Source of the DNA: Podospora bellae-mahoneyi
Lineage: Eukaryota; Ascomycota; Sordariomycetes; Sordariales; Podosporaceae
Assembly: GCF_035222275.1 (NCBI RefSeq)
Contig: NC_085884.1
Span: 3,844,001-3,908,000, forward strand
DNA: 64,000 nt
Reading direction: 5' to 3'
How positions within the stretch are numbered: position 1 is the stretch's first letter; each line of letters starts with the position of its first letter. A program made the position numbers and the translations under genes. The notes below the pieces were generated by a model. That model saw nothing but the letters and a program-made list of their open reading frames with translations, did not search any database and was not told the DNA's origin. Positions 43,688-54,352 of this stretch are shown here, piece after piece.

Positions 43688-45235
43688 ATGAATATCGCTA
43701 ATCTTATCAATCCCGTTGATGAAACGCCGGCCTGGGAGCCGAAATGTGAGCTGAAGCCGGAGCCGAGTGCAACCCCTCCTGCGGTTACACCAGCAGCAGA
43801 TCCTGCAGCACCTGCAGCACCTGCAGCACCACCACCACCACCACCAACAGCACCAACAGCACCCACCGTCGCCCCCACCACCGCGGAACCAGAACCAGAC
43901 CCAAAGCCAGCAGAAACCGAGTCAACCAACACAAAAAGAAAGACACCTCCTTCCTCCACGCAGCCAAAAGCAACCCCCAAACGCGCCAAAACACCTGGCG
44001 ATCTCTCGAGAGAATGGCAGAGGCAGTATTTTCAGGGTGCTCCCCTGTCCGAGTTCAAGGGGATCACATCTGGTGAGCTGTTGTTGGGAACAACGGGATA
44101 TGTTGCCTCGCAAGCACCCATCCAAGGGCAGATGATGGTCGAGATTATCGCTGCGGCACCTGACCAACCGCTTGGTGGTGCGGTTAGGCTGAGGGCCTTG
44201 CCGGAGGGGGTCCGGCCTGGAGAGGAAGAGATGATGGGGGAGTTGGGACAGGCGCAGGATGTATTTTTGTTTCCGCTGAGGCATGTTGGTATGTTCTTTC
44301 ACTATGCCGTTTGTCTTGTTTGGTGAGAGGTTGACGAGGTGCACAGAGGACATCATCATCACACGTGGTAAAGCCATACAGAGAGAAGCATGGAATATCC
44401 TCATCGTTCCATCGCAGGCGGTTGGGGCACAGCCATTAAGGTGGTCTCTTCCCGAGATTGTCTCGTTTAGTTGGACGGGCAACTTGATGGGGAGGGAGAA
44501 GGCCAACTTGAGGCTAGGTGGGAGGGCGGCGAAGACTGTTGAGGAGGCGAGTAAAGATAAGAAGGTGCTCAATGCTTTGTTGTGTGTGGATGTTCTGGAG
44601 GAGGCGCTGAATGAGGCCTTGGAGCCGTACCGGAAGAGGGTGCAGAAGGTGGACTTGATTGATGAGTTTACCAAGTCTTTGAGGTCGGATGTTCAGGCTA
44701 CGTTGAGTTCTGCTCCGGAGCTAAAGGGGAAGCCCTGTGGTATGATGATTTCTTGTTGTGTCAGACGATGAGTGATATGACTGACAGAACTACCTTAGGC
44801 AACATCCATGTTTACCCGGCCGGAATCCTTTTCAAATCCAAGTCCAGGATTCTGTACATGCCTTTCCGTATTATTGAATGCGTCACACTGACAGTAGCGT
44901 TCTGCCTGAACCAAAAACGGCTAGCAGGTCTGTCCATGGGTGTGCAAGTCAAGAAGGGACAGCGAGAGCTCGAGGCTGATGAGGCTGAGGCGAAGCGTTG
45001 GGAGCGCGAAACTGTTGGCATTTACTTCAAGAAGATTGAACTGAGGTGTGTCCGAACGCTGAAGCGATGGCTTGAGGAGGCGGGAGTTCGCAAGTTGAAG
45101 CTAGAGAAGGAGTCATACTACGACTATGCAAAGGGTTCGATCACGGGGGAATGTGTACCGTATGTCCTGCCACCCCCTACTGCTAAGCCTTCGCCTCCAG
45201 GTGGTGCGCGAGAGGTGGCCAAGGAGCAATCATGA
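43688..45235 (+). CDS. Unknown nuclear-type protein with Pro/Ala-rich N terminus
   Basis: Three exons, 43688-44288, 44347-44739 and 44799-45235, join in frame to 476 residues. The start MNIANLINPVDETP resembles N termini of many fungal nuclear proteins; an in-frame ATG at 43655 would add 11 residues. Residues ~20-80 are Pro/Ala-rich with (PAA)n and poly-Pro, followed by a basic patch (TKRKTPPSSTQPKATPKRAK) that could be a nuclear localisation signal. The C-terminal half has HVYPAGILFKSKSRILYMPF and RWERETVGIYFKKIELRC, a beta-rich pattern somewhat like PH-type histone-chaperone domains (Pob3/Rtt106 type); that is only a resemblance. Donors are GTATGT and GTATGA. No clear function. Confidence 0.75.
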
Positions 45236-45256
45236 AGATCGAGGACCGATTATCAG

Positions 45257-47453
45257 CTAGACTAGGACGATATCTCGCGATGGCTCAGTGCTTAGTCTGT
45301 CAAGCTCGCCAAGCCCATGAAAATATGCGCCCCCAACTAGCACATAACTTCCATCGCCTTTCCCACTGTCCCGGACGATCAACGCAGTAGCATTGCCATC
45401 CAGCACGACCACTTGATCACCAACAATAACCTTCTCGGGGGCTACCCCACAAAACCCCTCTTCAGTTATGCAAAACCGCGTCCCCGCTGTCGCCCTGTTC
45501 GATCTGTCCTTGAAGAAGGAGAATGCCCGAAACGGCTCCAGACGCGGCATAATAACTGTCTCTCCTCCCTTCAGCTTATCCCTCATGGGCAACGCTCTGG
45601 AGAGGGACGAGAGTTGGCCGAGGAACGCCTCGAAGCCGTTCTTCAGACGCGGCAAGTCGTCCGTGTCGAAAGCCAGCGATTTTTTCCGAATGAACAGCTC
45701 AAAAATTATTTCCATTGGATTTACTTCTGGCAAAGTATCCCTAATCATAATGGTTGCCTTGACAGTAGCGGCAATCCAGTCCATCCAGTCCTGTGAAGGG
45801 GAAACTGGAAACATTCGCTCGCTGGTTGCTTTGATCGTATCCACTACAACACCTCGTGCACAGAGTTTGGTATCGTCGAGGACACGCATACTGGCAGTTC
45901 TTGCAGGTCCTGCTTGAGCTGTGAAGACCATGCGTGCTCCTGGGTTAACTGAAGGCGATGTGTCGGCCCAGTTCTGTTGGATTGTGGTCAGCTTCAACCC
46001 AGCAAAGCACAATATCCAAGATATATATGATGTCTCTCACCGGAACCCATGTGGGCAACTCAGGATCCCGGTCCGCAGAACCAGATATCCCAGAGCAGCG
46101 AAGCAGTTCTTCAGCGTGCCCTTTCTCAATCAACAAGCGGGCAAACCTCGTGAAGACCTTGATATGGGTCTCACTCGGCTCGTAGCTAACATGTCCCATA
46201 TACTCTTGCCCATCTTTTGCCAACCCGATCAACGCATACACCTTATCGCGGAGATCTGTCGCCATGAAGAATTGGCCGGCCAGAACGATGAGCTCGGCCA
46301 AAGCAGCCGGGCACTTCTTCCATATCACCCTCTTCTCAAACATCAGCCAGGCCCGCTTCAGCCCTCTGTGGGGCTGACCACTGTCAGCCAATTCCTCCCC
46401 TCGACGCTGCATGTATGCGCGGTTGTCAACTTCGCTATACTCCCTGATAGCGTAGCATGCAACGATAACAGCACTTGCATCCAAACGCGCATCCCCAAAA
46501 TGGAACCTGACCTTCTTGGCGGAGAGGAACTCTTGCAGAATCCAAATCCTCTGAAAGTACGGAGATGCAAAAAACCGGCGCCATGACACCCAGAGAGGAC
46601 TATCGACGGTCGGCAGTCCAAATCTTTCAAGGAACTTGGTAGGGCCTGGGTCGGCAAGGCCGAGTTGTTGGAGTTGCAGTTCCAGGTCGTCTTTGTGGGG
46701 AACGACTTTAAAAGTATGGTCCTCGCCATCCTCGCCATCCTCGCCATCCTCGCCATCCTCGCCATCCTCGCCATCCTCGCCATCCTCATCATCCTCATCA
46801 TCCTCATCATCCTCATCATCCTGACTATCCCCCCCCTCCATCTCCGCCCTCAACAACCTCTCCGCCCTGCAAACCCTCCGCACCAACTCCACCACCCTCC
46901 CCCCATCCCCCTTTTCTAGCGGCACAAACGCAACCACCCTCTTCGCCTGCTCATAAACCCTCCTCATCAACCCAATCTGCACCCTCTTCTCCTCGCAATC
47001 ACTTTGGTCAATACACAACGCGTCAACCCACAATCTTTTCCCCGCATGCAACTTCCTCACCGCCCTCAAAGCAGCGTATAAGTTCCTCGTGACCGGGACT
47101 TGTCTCCCGTCTAGATTTATGTAGACTGGATCTGACGGGTCACCCCAGACGTAGGAGAGGGCGGAGTACCGCTGGAAGGGGTGCATTTTTCTGGGTTGAG
47201 TTGGGGTGGTGTCGGTCCAGACGATGAACTCGTTGGGTTTTCCGGGGAGGGAGGGGCTTGTGTACATGACTGAGAGGGATTTGATAGGGCGGGGGCTGGT
47301 TTCTGGGAAGAGGTTGTGGTCGGAGTTTAGGTCGGAGGGGAGGAGGTAGCAGTTGATTTCGGGGGAGGAGGGAAGGGCGGGGGCGAGGACGAGGATGCGG
47401 ATTGAGGTTGGGGTTGGGAGAGGGGTGTAGGTTGCGGTGGTTGCGTCTGTCAT
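45257..47453 (-). CDS. HET-domain (heterokaryon incompatibility) protein
   Basis: Two exons, 47453-46041 and 45973-45257, encode 709 residues; the 67-bp intron (GTGAGA donor, CAACAG acceptor) joins TWVP to NWADTSPSV in frame. The HET domain starts near residue 105 with YSALSYVWGDPSDPVYINLD, continues with KRLWVDALCIDQSDCEEKRV (~150) and MRRVYEQAKRVVAFVPLE, and after an inserted acidic linker with PYFQRIWILQEF and DLRDKVYALIGLAKD. The C-terminal ~240 residues carry the usual GDQVVVLDGNATALIVR-type block. HET domains trigger cell death when incompatible partners meet. The linker is a 9-bp repeat encoding Asp-Asp-Glu/Gly-Glu-Asp units, so its length probably varies between strains. No stop or shift is seen: probably functional. 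The stop codons of this gene and the plus-strand gene at 45235 are ~20 bp apart. Confidence 0.92.
46722..46820. repeat. Coding 9-bp tandem repeat, 11 units
   Basis: Seven CTCGCCATC units are followed by four CTCATCATC units, all in frame within the HET-domain gene (minus strand: GATGGCGAG and GATGATGAG). They encode a wholly acidic/Gly linker inside the HET domain. Because the unit is nine bases, copy-number change keeps the frame. Confidence 0.95.
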
Positions 47454-48644
47454 GTTGAAGGAGCTCGTTGGAAGTAGGCGCGCTGGATGAGAAAACTCAG
47501 TAGGTAGCCTGTGATCGTTGAGGCTGACCTGATGACAAGGAACACAAAACTGTGCTGCCTGTAAGTGCAGCTCGGGGACAAATACAGCCACCCAAATACG
47601 GTCTTGATCAATGACAACCCAGACGCGGAGATCGAAATTGGACAGATGAGTGACCTAACCCTTTCTCAGTTATGGGACCTTATTGGGGCTGATCGCCGGA
47701 GTTTGTTTAAATTAACACCGAGCTGTGTATCTGAGGGTTGTTAGTAGCGCAGCGGCCGGGTTCGATAAATCTACCCCACCTCCAAGGGAGTATCAGCCAT
47801 CTCGTTCAACGCGGCCGACCTGCATACACATGATCCGTGGCCGACCGCGCCCAGCAAGATCTGACAAAACGCTTCGCATGGGGTGTGACAATAATGCTGC
47901 AGGCTCTGACCCTCTGACTCACACAATCGGCAGTTGACGCTGAAGTCGTTCACACAATCGGCAGTAAACGCTGAAGTCGACTTTCGTGGTGACAGGAGAG
48001 GGTGCTGAAAATGATGAAGAGCTATTTTCCCATGCCTTCCCCCTTTGTCTTTTGTGCTGGGTAATCGGAGCAGACAGACGCATTCGAGGCCAAAATCGGA
48101 AATATTCGTGTGTCGTGTGTCGTGTGTTGGGTGGTGCAAAATATGAACGAGCCAGAGACATTGTTTGGAAGAAAAGGAGGCTGCGTTGTCTATAAATGGT
48201 GGGTTCCATCTTCTCCTTCCCCCTCGAATTTTTGACATCAACGCCTCCACCTCCCTACTCACGCGGCTTTCCTGAACATGCATTGAATGCAACATGTGCC
48301 AATTAATTAGAAGAAGGTACATCTGCGAACATTCTTCTGGACACTCATCTGTGCTGGCCTGGTAACACCAACGTGACTAAATGTTAAGGCGGCCCTCTCG
48401 CGACAGGAGTTCGGACGTCCGGGTGAATATATAGACAACAACTTCCTCCAACCGCACTTATCTCCGCTGCTTGACTCGTCACTTAACAAATACTCGTGTC
48501 GTCAAGCACAAGTCCTGGCTCAAACATCACGTCTGGTTCCATCTAGGGTCCTTGTTGACGGTACTAACTACTTCTTTTAAGCCTTAGATTTCAGGTCGAA
48601 TATATGGATATCACCAACTACAGTCATATAGGAAGATCCTAGCG
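47454..48644. other. Intergenic, no supported gene
   Basis: Upstream region of the HET gene and start of the gene-graveyard region. GTGTGTCGTGT-type short repeats occur near 48110-48130. Frames up to 183 codons (48322-47771, minus) have no motif. Confidence 0.45.
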
Positions 48645-49159
48645 GATACCGAGGCAAGCCCGCCCCTTCTCGCTGGCGCACGCATCTGTCGCCTTTCACG
48701 GTCTGGTTATCGACAATGACGATAATGTCCTCCAGCACTATCCTCTCGATAGCGACGAGGAGGATTATCCCGGGACACGTTTAGTCGGACTACTTCTCAC
48801 TTACATCGAGAATCGGGGCACTCTGAAGGATTTGGCGCCTTGGTCGGACTGTACAAATGAGGATCGGCTTCGCTGGTCTGGACAAATACACCATTCGGTC
48901 GAATGTCTACATAACGCAGGTGTAATTTTGGGGAGACGCTAAACCCGAGAACGTCTTGATTGATATGGAGGGCGATGCCTGGCTCATTGATTTTGGCGGT
49001 AGTTATACCCCAGGCTGGGTTGATGAGGATAAGCGGGAGACTGTGGAAGGAGACCGGCAGGGTGTGCAAAGGATTAATGATTGGCTCACCGGATGGTCCC
49101 GCCAGCCGGTTACTCGTATCAAGCGGAGTAGTGAAGGGGTTGGGGAAGGAGGAGTGTGA
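48645..49159 (+). pseudogene. Frameshifted protein-kinase gene fragment
   Basis: One plus frame reads PRQARPFSLAHASVAFHGLV, then LVGLLLTYIENRGTLKDLAP (hinge region) and HHSVECLHNAGVI; a second frame continues GDAKPENVLIDMEGDAWLID and FGGSYTPGWVDEDKRETVEG. Together they form the hinge-to-activation-segment part of a fungal Ser/Thr kinase, with GDAKPEN as the catalytic loop (Asp and Asn kept) and DFG intact. The two halves are separated by one extra T in ATTTTGGGG at 48925-48934; removing it in thought restores the expected Trp-Gly-Asp. The N-lobe beta strands with the ATP-binding Lys are not found upstream, where a TAG interrupts the frame. Paralogues in fungi are small kinases of unknown role. 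Likely a pseudogene. Confidence 0.6.
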
Positions 49160-49439
49160 TGGTTATGGAGGGTGGTGTCACGGTGATGGAGAGGGAGGGG
49201 AAGGGGGCTGCGGTGTGGTGAGGGTCAGGGGGTGATTTGATGGAGAGGGGAGGAGGCAGGGAAGAAGTGTTGAAGGGGAGTAAGGAGATGAGGTTGTGAC
49301 GGTGATGAGGGGGCGATGGGATGGGAAGCTGATACATGTATTGTGTAACTTGTCTATCTGTCTGTATATCTAAGTGTGTCGATCAAATGGGGAATTTTAT
49401 AACAGGGTTGAACTGTTAGCGCTTTACAAGCCCCACAAA
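49160..49439. other. G-rich spacer between kinase remnant and transposase remnant
   Basis: Purine-rich sequence (GGTGATGGAG- and GGGAGG-type runs, 49150-49325) with no supported gene. Confidence 0.4.
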
Positions 49440-49964
49440 ACAACACACCGCTTTGAATTCGAACTATACGAGGTGACCAACTGGGACTACATTACTATTG
49501 CCCGGTACGTAAAAAGTCACCCAGGCAGGTCCAGTACGCCTTAGAATCGCAGCCCACGCCACAGGCCTACCGACGTGGCCATAGACCTACTCAGTTCACG
49601 AACGACCAGAAGCAAGCCCTCCATCGATTATACTATGACGACCCAATCGCTCGCAAGCTTCCCTGGACCGATTTGCGGTGGTATATACGTGGTTTCGATC
49701 ACTGGGAGATCAAGCCTTCATCACAGCGATGGAATTGGCTGACTTCAAGCGTCAAGTTCAACCACGAAGGATACAACTTACTGTCCAACACAGGCGTGAC
49801 CGAGTGGCCTTTGCCCGCCAGCAATTGGCTCTCCGGCCACGACCTGAGGACTGGGAGCTGGGATTATTCAGTGACGAGACCTGGGCTAAAGAACAACCCT
49901 GATGTGGAAAAGGTGGCTTACAATGCACGATACCGAAGATATCAATGACTGGGCCACCATACGG
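49440..49964 (+). mobile_element. Tc1/mariner-type transposase fragment
   Basis: Pieces in three frames read in the order QAYRRGHRPTQFTNDQKQAL, LPWTDLRWYIRGFDHWE, then RRDRVAFARQQLALRPRPED with WELGLFSDETWA, then LMWKRWLTMHDTEDINDWAT. This is the helix-turn-helix linker and the first part of the DDE catalytic domain of a fungal Tc1/mariner-type transposase; FSDETW carries the first catalytic Asp. Two frame changes and the missing second and third acidic residues make it inactive. No terminal inverted repeats were recognised. It runs straight into a terpene-synthase-like reading frame at about 49965. Confidence 0.5.
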
Positions 49965-50483
49965 CAAATTGTGCTGAATCCCTTCTTTGAGGTCATTGAG
50001 ACTGAGCTTCTAGCCGAAACAGAGTGGCAGTTCAACAGCGCCTGGGAGAAACTACAGCTCGAAGTCTCACGCGTAACTGGGTTGCAGAACGATCTCATAG
50101 GGCTGGCTCGAGACCTCGAAGACGGAGAGCAACTAAACGCTATTAACATTCCGATGCGTTCGTATGTGTCACCCTACAACCTCTGTTCTATCCATAGCCG
50201 CGCCTTGCAATCCTAACTCCTTGGCCGCTAGATGAAGTTGTGATGCGTGACAAAGACATCGGGTAATGCCCTGGTTGTGTTCGGCGCTGACCTCGGCAAT
50301 ACACCAAGGCAATAATGCTGAGTTCAGCTCGGCTATGTCGATTCCTCCATTGAGGCTATGACGGCTATTACGCTCGGGAAGGCGCCTGCATTGGAAATGG
50401 TGGAACGGTTGGATCAAGCTATGATAGAACACGAGGCAGAGAGGCAAGGAGACGTAGCTATGAAGATGGGTGATAAGAAGTAG
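49965..50483 (+). pseudogene. Terpene-synthase-like C-terminal fragment
   Basis: The frame to 50216 reads LNPFFEVIETELLAETEWQF, then LEVSRVTGLQNDLIGLARDL with EDGEQLNAI. NDLIGLARD resembles the Mg-binding NSE motif (ND-L-x-S-x-x-x-E/D) of class I terpene synthases, with Gly in place of Ser. After a gap in which reading frame is lost, a second helix-rich piece, YVDSSIEAMTAITLGKAPAL then VERLDQAMIEHEAERQGDVA, runs to TAG at 50481-50483. The N-terminal aspartate-rich half is absent. All-helical character and motif order fit the C-terminal part of such an enzyme, but without a search the call is tentative. Confidence 0.3.
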
Positions 50484-50830
50484 GTCGGCGTACGGATATG
50501 TTGATAAAGGGGTCACTGGAATGTCTTGGGCCAGGAGTTGTTAGGAAGTGTGTTCTATGAAGATTGTATATTGGCTTGTTCTCTACGTTTAATAAATCAT
50601 GACACATCAATCTTCCTGAGCAGACCAAACCCTCCTCCCCGTCCACCATCATCACGGTCCCAGAGGCAGCGCTCCGCTCCACTCGGGAGCCTCCCACCTT
50701 CAGCCCAGGGGCAAGCGGTGCCTGATGGACCTGTGGAGTTTCCCCTCTGGATTCCCATTGCGCTACCCGTCCCTCTGTTCGTCGCCTTGGCCCGGCACAG
50801 TACTCCTGCTTGCGCCGCTCTTACTACCCG
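50484..50830. other. Intergenic, nothing recognised
   Basis: 347 bp between the terpene-synthase-like remnant (plus) and the peptidase remnant (minus). No gene or repeat seen. Confidence 0.4.
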
Positions 50831-52192
50831 CTAAATGCGGGGTTGGAGGGTTTCTAGGGGTGGGTCAAGCGAGTTGTGCCTCGGATTCAAACCATAGTAC
50901 TCGGCAAGATCTTTCTCAGGATAGGGCGCTCTGCTGGTGGCATGGAGTGCCTTGAAGTCGCGCACGTCTTTGGTGAGTGTGGGAGTTGTTCCGTTGGACG
51001 ATGGTGGCTCTGCATCTTTGACGACATCGTTCCCGGGTCCATGTTCCGAGTGCAGTTTTGTCCACACTTCAGACGTAGCCTTTACCTTGGCTTCGGGTAC
51101 GCCGAGACCGTATAGGTAGTCGACAAGGCCCTCGATCTCCTCCTCCTCGTCATAACCAGCCGCGCTCAGCCGGGACTGGAGGTCTGTAGCAGTCTGGGCA
51201 GCCGTTTTTCATCGAGATCCAGTATCTTAGTAAGATCTGTGATTTTCTTTATCGTCACATCGCTCTTGGCCTGTGCCTCCAGGTAGGCTGCGACCTTCGC
51301 TCGAGAAGGCGATGAAGGCTTGATGTAATGGTTGAAGAATTTAAGATATCGGCCTTGGTGAGCGGCTTCAGGTTATCCACAATCAACTGGCCTGCAAAAC
51401 GGCATCCGGGTTAGGATATCGCCATATACAATTATGAACGGGTAGATAGAACTTACGATTGTTATACATGTAGTACCCAGACTCAATGGCTTGCCAGTGC
51501 CGGCTGCTCTCCCCTTCCAGCGTCTTGGCCTTCTCGAGTGTTCTTTCGATGAAGCTCCGCTTATTCTTCTCAAACTCCTTCTCGGTCATGTCCTCGAGTC
51601 TCTTCCCCATATCTTCCAGAAACTTTTCGATCCGAGTTTGAAGGTACGGGGCCGTCTTCTCGCTCTGAATGATAAAGTAAACACCAAAGGTCGTTACATT
51701 GCTCCACGAACCACAGTACACAATGTAGCCAAGTTGCTCCTTGGTGCGAAGCTGGTCAAAACAAGGCTCGTGCATTATCTGATCCAAAAGCGCCGTCCTC
51801 ACCCTCTGGGGACGGTCAATTTTAGCGCCTGTATAGAGTATATAATGAATCGAGTGCTTAACGTCTGTAGGATCCTTAACAGTTTTCTTCTAAACGTAGT
51901 TTGATCCTGGAGAAAACACCAGCCCGCGAGGTGAGCGCCATTGCGATGGGGGCAATGGCCGGGGCTTGATTATCTTCTCGATCATGTCGGTTAGTTTTAG
52001 TGCGTCCTCCTTGTAAAAGTTACCGTGAACCGAGACTTTCATATGCATTTGGGCCGAGAATTCCCTCTTAAAAGACCGCAATGCATCCGCAGTAACGACA
52101 GGATACTCTTCGGCGATATCAAGAATAGTATTGTAATGATCCGTTATTAGCCAGCTTATATAACAACAATTCGTATGTTGGGACTCTACCAC
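50831..52192 (-). pseudogene. C-terminal half of an M16 (insulysin/STE23-type) metallopeptidase
   Basis: Minus-strand order: SAQMHMKVSVHGNFYKEDAL, LTDMIEKIIKPRPLPPSQWR, an in-frame TAG at 51890-51892, DPTDVKHSIHYILYTGAKID, LLDQIMHEPCFDQLRTKEQL, IIQSEKTAPYLQTRIEKFLE, a good 65-bp intron (51392-51456, GTAAGT...TTGCAG) leading to RQLIVDNLKPLTKADI, then FNHYIKPSSPSRAKVAAYLE and a tail ending TLQPRI at 50831. That is the C-terminal substrate-chamber half of STE23/insulin-degrading-enzyme proteins. One-base losses near ADILKFF (51340) and after LDLDEK (51205) break the frame. The N-terminal catalytic half with the HxxEH zinc site is missing. Intact STE23 degrades peptides; this copy is dead, and presumably a paralogue of a functional gene elsewhere. 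Confidence 0.75.
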
Positions 52193-52903
52193 CTGTCCAC
52201 ATGTGCTTCTTTCTGCGCAGTGCGCTCTATCTTGTTAGGCAGACCTGATTCTCCTCACAATCTACAATGGCGGTACGACTTTCATCGTCTCAGAGAAACA
52301 ATATTCATATTATGATTCTCAGTAAGTTGCCAAATCAAAGAGATAGCTGAAAGTGCCCGCTGCATCACTACGGCAGGTGGACAGAGCCCGACGCCATCCT
52401 TGTTATGCGCAATGCCGTTATTTACTTTTTGGAGACAATGATGCGAATACGGGGGTGGCTGGTGTCAAGCTGCTTCCTCTCTCATCGTATTGGCCAGATA
52501 CGAATCCGATCGAAGAGATTTTCGTAACGTGATATAGTTCGGAATTCCCACCTATACATAAAGAGTAAGTTAGGTACATGGCATCTATCTGCCTCATCCA
52601 CCCTTCGCACCCTCTTGCCCCCACCAATCTCAAATCTATGGCTACGACTCCTACTAATCACTTCTCAGAATTCGCAATACACCAAGAATGATCCAAGCTG
52701 ACGTCATTTCCTGCGTGTTAGGGGAGGACGACCGCGTGGACGTCCTGTTGGCACGTACTTTGGCTTGCGATGTGCGGGATCAAGGGGTGGGCGACCACGC
52801 TACGCGTCGGACCTTCGCCGGTTGGTGCAGAAGGAGGAGCGAGTGTATCACCAGCTCTGGCGTCGCCAAAAGCCTTCAGCTGCTGGCGGAGAAAGTTGAA
52901 TAA
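52193..52903. other. Intergenic, remnants only
   Basis: Between the truncated end of the M16 remnant and the first small minus-strand copy. Downstream of the TAG at 52904 the same minus-strand frame stays open for about 30 codons (FNFLRQQLKAFGDARAGD), so the small gene may once have reached about 52800. Nothing else is recognised. Confidence 0.4.
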
Positions 52904-53323
52904 CTATTCAACTCTGGGTAAGGCCAACCTGTCAAGATCACCAGGCTCATACTCGTCCCACCAAATGTGATCTTTGAGGTTGTAGCCTCCGTGTGTGAGT
53001 TTGTAGGGATCACGATCGGGGTCCTCAATCTTGGTTTCATTAAGCCACCATTCGCGCGGCAGCTCCAACTCCGTACGGAGGACTGGGATGTCGCAATTAA
53101 AGTTAATTGGCAACCCTGGTGATGGCGTTTGAGAGCTGGGAATATCCTCAGAACTTGCCGATTTAGATCTTGAGTCATACCTGTTGGAATTGCAAACACC
53201 AACAATTGGATCACCGTCTTGGTTTGACTGCGAAGGATGGGTCCAACTGTGTACAACGGTCGTGTCTTCAGGGGTGAAGATGTGGTGGGAGATGCCAGCA
53301 CCAGTACTGTTCATGGTCGACAT
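52904..53323 (-). pseudogene. Small unknown gene, tandem copy A
   Basis: An ATG frame of 139 codons (MSTMNSTGAGISHHIFTPED ... EWWLNETKIEDPDRDPYKLT, HGGYNLKDHIWWDEYEPGDL, DRLALPRVE) ends in a TAG directly followed by in-frame FNFLRQQLKAF, so the stop may be a mutated CAG. The Trp/Asp-rich block WWDEYEPGDLDRL is shared with a second copy at 54008-54352 (WWDGFEPGALDRL). No family recognised; no signal peptide. It lies divergently about 370 bp from a sirtuin remnant, and the same pair recurs 1 kb further right. Called pseudogene because of the suspected stop; it could still be expressed as a short protein. Confidence 0.5.
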
Positions 53324-53694
53324 TATGGTGGCGCAGGAAAGAGCTTTGAGTGTAGAAGAGATGCTTGGGGAGGAGGCATGAGCAAAGAAGAGAAGAGGGG
53401 GAAGTTGGAGAGACGGGGAAAGGGGGAGATGACTCTACCTTTATACTCTGGCTTCCCGCCTGCCTGAGGATGTGGTCTCCCAGGATGCGAGGATGCTTTT
53501 CACCAACATGGCGCCATCACGCCGCGACGTAACTGATGGTGGTGCGTGGGAGTTGAACTGGTGGCAGCAGCTATATTATACCGTTTCAGTCACTCAGTCT
53601 CTGATGCCTTCACCACACCGCTTTCTGTCTCCTACCTCTCCTATCTCTCCCCAGCCTAAGATAGCATCTGAACACCCTCTAGACAGCACGGTAT

Positions 53695-54051
53695 TGGAAC
53701 ACAAGATCCCACATTTTACGTTCAAAAGGACTACCAATACGAGCTGGGTGCTATTGCCAATACTATTTCCAGCGCGAACTTAGTGTTTATCGGGGCTGGC
53801 AATAGCGCCGCCGCAGGCATTCCCGTAAGTATAGTTAGTCTTGCCCTATCTACATTTTCTGAGAGGCCTAGAACTACCGGTCTAAGGCGGGATGTACAAT
53901 TCACTTTGAAATTCTCACTGACTTTGGGGAGGAGGAGCTTTTATTTAGGCAAGTCTTGCTGACCGTCGAGAAGGAGGACGGTCCATTCGTACAACCCGGG
54001 ATAACTGTCAGGGGTTCCGGAGAACGTGAGCGGTTGACTGGTCATCGATAG
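53695..54051 (+). pseudogene. Truncated sirtuin (Sir2 family), tandem copy A
   Basis: QYELGAIANTISSANLVFIG then AGNSAAAGIP, a 47-bp intron (53825-53871, GTAAGT...CCTAG), and NYRSKAG form the NAD-binding start of a Sir2 domain; intact members read GAGIS..AGIPDFRS. Ile>Asn in GAGIS and Asp>Asn in DYRS are unfavourable changes. After the second exon the frame runs only ~60 codons (HFEILTDFGEEELLFRQVLL) to TAG at 54049-54051, so the catalytic His, zinc-binding cysteines and most of the fold are absent. Sirtuins are NAD-dependent protein deacylases. Pairs with the divergent small gene copy A. Confidence 0.6.
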
Positions 54052-54352
54052 TTAGCGAATCTATATTGGCATCACTGGTCGACCGCAAAGACGAGCGGTG
54101 TCGGGCTATCTCCTCGACCCTGGCAAAATGCAACCTGTCGAGGGCCCCGGGTTCAAAGCCGTCCCACCAGTCCAGGTTTGAAAGATCGTAGTGGCCATGC
54201 GTCACCTAGTGAGGATCATGATCTAGACTCGTGATCACGAAGCCGGTCTTCCACCAGTTTGGGGGCGGGTTTGGGGGGACAATAGATGGGTCACTCGTTA
54301 TGATAACCGGTAGACTCGAGCTTGAACGAGGGTTGACAGAGCGACCGGCCGC
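54008..54352 (-). pseudogene. Small unknown gene, tandem copy B
   Basis: Minus-strand frame: SDPSIVPPNPPPNWWKTGFV, a TAG at about 54207, VTHGHYDLSNLDWWDGFEPG, ALDRLHFARVEEIARHRSS, ending at 54008. Aligns with copy A over LTHGGYNLKDHIWWDEYEPG and the flanking WW motif. The internal TAG replaces Lys of copy A (PYKLTHG versus PH*VTHG). Its 3' part overlaps the end of sirtuin copy A. Function unknown. Confidence 0.45.

Noticed and set aside
43666-43989. Gly/Val/Ala-rich minus-strand frame
   Set aside because: Reverse of the Pro/Ala-rich N terminus of the plus-strand gene at 43688.
46722-46820. CRISPR-like regular repeat
   Set aside because: Perfect 9-bp tandem units without spacers, in frame in a eukaryotic coding region; it is a microsatellite.
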